Below are positions 61,125-64,000 of a stretch of 64,000 nt of DNA, one piece after another (the first letter of the stretch is position 1; each line of letters begins with the position of its first letter). Under the pieces are notes generated by a model that ran no database searches, was not told where the DNA came from, and saw only the letters and a program-made list of their open reading frames with translations. The translations under genes were made by a program, and so were the position numbers. This stretch comes from Geodermatophilus africanus (GTDB taxonomy: Bacteria; Actinomycetota; Actinomycetes; Mycobacteriales; Geodermatophilaceae): the NCBI RefSeq assembly GCF_900107105.1, contig NZ_FNOT01000001.1, positions 248,001 through 312,000 on the forward strand, given 5' to 3'.

Positions 61125-62654
61125 TCAGGAGTGGGCGGCGTGCCCGTGGCCGTGCACGGCGTCGTGGTCGCCGTCCTCGTCGGCGTCGTCGCGGGCGGCC
61201 GCGTCGGCCGCGTCCTGCCGCCGGCCGCGGCGCAGGTCGACGACGGCGAGCCCGAGCGCGGCGGCGATCCCGGCGAGGGCGACGGCCAGGCCCGCGGCCG
61301 CGGCGGCCGGGTAGTCCTGCGCGGTCGCGCCGAGGACGACGTAGAACAGCCCGGGCAGCGCGGCCGTCCCGATGACCGCCCCGAAGCGCTGGGCGGTCTG
61401 CAGCCCGCCGCCGGCCGCGCCGGCCATCCGCACCGGGACCTCGCGCAGCGTCATCGTGATGTTCGGCGAGATGACACAGCCGCCGCCCAGGCCGCCGAGG
61501 AGCAGCGCGGGCGCCACCGCCCAGGGGACGGCGTCGGCCGGCACGAGCAGCAGGACGACGACCGTCGCGCCCAGGCCGGTCAGCACCCCGACCAGGCCGA
61601 GCACCGTCAGCACCCGGCCGAAGCGCTCGACCAGCCGCCCCGCCACTACCGCGGCCACCGCCGACCCGAGCGCGAACGGGGTCACCGCCAGGCCGGACTG
61701 CAGCGGGGTCAGCCCCAGGCCGGTCTGGAAGAACAGCGCGAAGACCAGCCAGATGCCGCTGAAGCCGACGAAGTACACGGTGCCCAGCGCCGCGCCCAGG
61801 CCGTAGCCGCGGGTCTCGGTGACCAGCCGCGGGTCGAACACCGGCTCCCCGCCGCGGCGTACCACCCGACGCTCCCACGCCACGAAAGCAGCCAGCACCA
61901 GCACGCCGCCCGGGAAGAGCCACCACAGCCGGGAGAGGCCGCCGGCCTCGGCCTGCACCAGCGGGAGCAGCAGGGCCAGCGCCCCGGCGCCGAGCAGCAG
62001 CACCCCGCCGACGTCGATGTGCCCGCGCCCGCCGGCACCGCCGCGGGGCAGCAGCCGCCAGGCGAGGACGAACGCGACCACGCCGATCGGCACGTTGACG
62101 TAGAAGATCCAGCGCCAGTCGGCCACCTGGAGCAGGAGCCCGCCGACGACCGGCCCGACGGCGGTGGACACCCCGACGACCGCGCCGAAGAGGCCGAAGG
62201 CCCGGCCCCGCTCCCCGCCGCGGAACAGCTGCTGGATCAGCCCGGAGTTCTGCGGGGCCAGGACCCCGGCGCACAGCCCCTGGGCCAGCCGGGCGGCGAT
62301 GAGCAGCCCCACGGTGGGCGCCGCCCCGGCCGCCGCGCTGCACAGCACGAACCCGGCCAGCCCGATGAGGAACATCCGCCGCCGGCCGAGGGCGTCGCCC
62401 AGCCGGCCGGCGGGCACCAGCATGAGCGCGAAGGTGAGCGCGTAGCCGGAGACCACCCACTGCACCGCCGCCGCGGAGGCCCCGAGGTCGCGCTGCAGCG
62501 TCGGCAGCGCCACCGACACGATGCTGACGTCGAGCAGGCTCATGAAGCCCGCGACGAGGGTGACCGACAGCGCCCGCCAGCGGCGGGGATCGGGCTCGTA
62601 CCGGTCGGCGTCGGCCTCGAGACGTGGGTCGCGGACGATCGGCCGAGCCGTCAC
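61125..62654 (-). CDS. MFS transporter, DHA2 drug efflux type
   Basis: A 509-residue 14-helix exporter. FMSLLDVSIVSVALPTLQRDLG is helix 1, GRLGDALGRRRMFL motif A, RLAQGLCAGVLAPQNSGLIQQLFRGGERGRAFG motif B and GPVVGGLLLQ motif C. The C-terminal tail is acidic and His-rich (HDAVHGHGHAAHS), a possible metal-binding or soluble sensing end. GTG 62652-62654 follows TGGAGAC. No regulator is adjacent. The substrate is unknown. Confidence 0.9.
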   Translation of the reverse strand: MTARPIVRDPRLEADADRYEPDPRRWRALSVTLVAGFMSLLDVSIVSVALPTLQRDLGASAAAVQWVVSGYALTFALMLVPAGRLGDALGRRRMFLIGLAGFVLCSAAAGAAPTVGLLIAARLAQGLCAGVLAPQNSGLIQQLFRGGERGRAFGLFGAVVGVSTAVGPVVGGLLLQVADWRWIFYVNVPIGVVAFVLAWRLLPRGGAGGRGHIDVGGVLLLGAGALALLLPLVQAEAGGLSRLWWLFPGGVLVLAAFVAWERRVVRRGGEPVFDPRLVTETRGYGLGAALGTVYFVGFSGIWLVFALFFQTGLGLTPLQSGLAVTPFALGSAVAAVVAGRLVERFGRVLTVLGLVGVLTGLGATVVVLLLVPADAVPWAVAPALLLGGLGGGCVISPNITMTLREVPVRMAGAAGGGLQTAQRFGAVIGTAALPGLFYVVLGATAQDYPAAAAAGLAVALAGIAAALGLAVVDLRRGRRQDAADAAARDDADEDGDHDAVHGHGHAAHS

Positions 62655-62799
62655 GGCGTCTCCAGGGTGGTGCGGGAGGGACGCACCGGGGGCTACCCCG
62701 TGCCGTCCGTCCTGCACGCGGGAGCCCATGACCTCCGGCACTTCCCGGCCCGCGGGCCACGGCCGGACACTGCCGGGACCTGCGCCCCTGGGAGAGGCC

Positions 62800-63264
62800 A
62801 TGTCGGGACTCCGCCGCACGCTCGTGACCGGCGCGCTGGCCGGTTACGCCGCCAGCCGCACGATGGACGCCGTCACCGGCGCCTTCCACGCCCGCCAGAG
62901 CGAGGCCTCGCGGCGGCGGGAGGAGGAGATCACGCCGGGCGGCATGCTGGTCCAGCTCGGTCGCCAGCTGGGCGCGGCCGGCGGGCGGGAGCTCGACGAC
63001 GCGGCCGCCGGCCGGGTGGGGCTGGCCGCGCACCGGACGCTCGGCACCACCTACGGCGTCCTGGCGGCCCTGCTCGCCCGGCGCGGCGTGCACCCGGTCG
63101 CCGCCGGGCTGGCCGTCGGTGCGGCCGCCTGGCTCGTGGTCGACGAGGGCACCGCCCTGCCCACGGCCCGGCAGTACCCGCTGGTCAGTCACTCCCGCGG
63201 CGTGGTCGGCCACGCCACCGTCGGGCTGACCACCGGCGTCCTGCTCGCGCTGACCGGCGACTGA
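62800..63264 (+). CDS. small membrane protein, possibly YagU/DUF1440-like
   Basis: A 154-residue protein with hydrophobic segments at the start (LVTGALAGYAASRTMDAVTGAF), middle (TTYGVLAALLARRGVHPVAAGLAVGAAAWLVVDE) and end (GHATVGLTTGVLLALTG). The layout resembles YagU/DUF1440 proteins, but I am not sure of the family. ATG 62800 follows a strong GGAGAGG. It is divergent from the efflux gene and convergent with the kinase. Confidence 0.6.
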   Translation: MSGLRRTLVTGALAGYAASRTMDAVTGAFHARQSEASRRREEEITPGGMLVQLGRQLGAAGGRELDDAAAGRVGLAAHRTLGTTYGVLAALLARRGVHPVAAGLAVGAAAWLVVDEGTALPTARQYPLVSHSRGVVGHATVGLTTGVLLALTGD

Positions 63265-63282
63265 GCACGGACCCCCTGCCCC

Positions 63283-64000
63283 CTAGCCGGGGACGGCGGC
63301 GGCCTCGGTGAGCGGGAGGCGCACCTGGAAGCGGGTGTCGCCCGGCTCCGAGCGCACCCGCAGGTCACCGCCGTGCCGGGTGACGACGACCCGCCACGAC
63401 ACGTCGAGGCCCAGGCCGGTGCCCTGGCCGACCGGCTTGGTGGTGAAGAACGGCTCGAACACCCGCTGCCGCAGCTCCTCGGGGATGCCCGGACCGGTGT
63501 CGGCGACCTCGACCAGCGCGCACTCGCCCTCCCGGGCGGTGCGCAGGGTCAGCGTCCCCTCCCCCGCCATGCCCTCTCCGGTCATGGCGTCGAGGGCGTT
63601 GACGATCAGGTTGGTCCACACCTGGTTGAGCTCGCCGGGGTAGCCGGGCACTGGTGGCAGCGACCGGTCGTAGTCCTTGACCACGCGGACGCCCGGCGGG
63701 GTCTTGGCGCCGAGCATGACCAGCGTGGCGTCGAGCCCGGCGTGCAGGTCGGTGGGCTGGTACGGGGCGCGGTCGAGCTGGGAGTACTGGCGGGCGGCGT
63801 CCACCAGGCCGGAGATGCGGCCGGTGCTGTCGGCGATCTCGGCGAGCAGCGACTCGGTCTCCACGGCATAGGCCAGCCAGCGCAGCGCCGGCTCGAGGGC
63901 GGCGGGGTCGACGGAGTCGGCGACCCGCTGCAGGTCCGCGGGCCCGAGCCCGGCGCCGACGAAGACCCCGGCGAGCTCGTAGCCGCCGCCGATGTCGCGG
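63283..64000 (-). CDS. sensor histidine kinase, 3' part (runs off the window)
   Basis: The last 238 codons of a histidine kinase are present; the 5' end is beyond 64000. The segment ALRWLAYAVETESLLAEIADSTGRISGLVDAARQYSQ is a dimerisation-like region without an obvious phospho-His, followed by the ATPase domain (ELNQVWTNLIVNALDAM N-box, ADTGPGIP, FEPFFTTKPVGQGTGLGLDVS). Kinases of this type in actinobacteria often carry an N-terminal cyclic-nucleotide-binding domain; that part is not visible here. It is convergent with the membrane protein (18 bp). Confidence 0.85.
   Translation of the reverse strand, partial: RDIGGGYELAGVFVGAGLGPADLQRVADSVDPAALEPALRWLAYAVETESLLAEIADSTGRISGLVDAARQYSQLDRAPYQPTDLHAGLDATLVMLGAKTPPGVRVVKDYDRSLPPVPGYPGELNQVWTNLIVNALDAMTGEGMAGEGTLTLRTAREGECALVEVADTGPGIPEELRQRVFEPFFTTKPVGQGTGLGLDVSWRVVVTRHGGDLRVRSEPGDTRFQVRLPLTEAAAVPG

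Overview
This window is very GC-rich chromosomal DNA from an actinobacterium, most likely a member of the Geodermatophilaceae or a close relative. That placement is inferred from base composition, frequent GTG/TTG starts, TAnnnT -10 boxes lying directly before start codons, and the gene set: a LysX-type lysyl-tRNA synthetase/lysyltransferase fusion, GAF-ANTAR and MEDS-anti-sigma regulators, a CtpI-like P-type ATPase and DUF6186. No rRNA, tRNA, CRISPR array or intact mobile element was recognised.

Layout. 1-5.3 kb: an IS5-type transposase tail, a Tat-exported polysaccharide-deacetylase-like protein, a luciferase-type flavin oxidoreductase, a double ABM-domain protein, an Imm-5-like protein and a lipoprotein. 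5.4-14.4 kb: a LysRS-MprF fusion whose domain order is the reverse of mycobacterial LysX, an amino-acid permease, pyrophosphatase, the divergent lysG/lysE pair, a MOSC protein and a DMT exporter. 14.4-26 kb: a membrane glycosyltransferase, a CPBP protease, small membrane proteins, a GH13 glucosidase, a TMEM175-type channel, LtrA, a frameshifted tryptophan 2,3-dioxygenase and a DrrAB-type ABC exporter. 26-28.2 kb: two orphan genes flanking a perfect 21-bp hairpin. 28.4-43.7 kb: YihY/BrkB, HbpS-like, DinB-like and AraC genes, a 1520-aa P-type ATPase, two esterases, a MEDS/anti-sigma sensor, a zinc dehydrogenase, a three-cold-shock-domain protein with RG-rich linkers, and a CoA-disulfide-reductase-like flavoprotein. 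43.7-44.8 kb: low-complexity DNA with a proline-rich micro-gene. 44.8-52 kb: HxlR/GNAT, a Mug-type glycosylase, a sigma-region-2-like membrane protein, a truncated RNase Z abutting a truncated luciferase-type gene, NTF2-like proteins and a TetR/DHA2 efflux pair. 52-56.2 kb: a decayed catabolic cluster (IclR, FAD monooxygenase, FAH, DUF3500) bracketed by two copies of a VanZ-like gene remnant. 56.2-64 kb: a GAF-ANTAR regulator, a CitAB/DcuSR-like two-component system divergent from dctA, a second DHA2 efflux pump, a membrane protein and the 3' part of a histidine kinase.

How the genes work together. LysG should sense basic amino acids and switch on LysE. The CitA-like kinase and its regulator probably control dicarboxylate uptake by DctA. 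The TetR and DHA2 genes form a classic repressor/efflux unit. LysX makes lysyl-phosphatidylglycerol, which protects the membrane against cationic peptides. The window contains unusually many broken genes: the transposase tail, an alpha/beta hydrolase, kynA, rnz, a luciferase-type gene, iclR, an FAD monooxygenase, a DUF3500 gene and two VanZ remnants. Several are simple one-base or nonsense lesions, so either this lineage is losing catabolic genes or the assembly has errors. Raw-read checks would separate these explanations.
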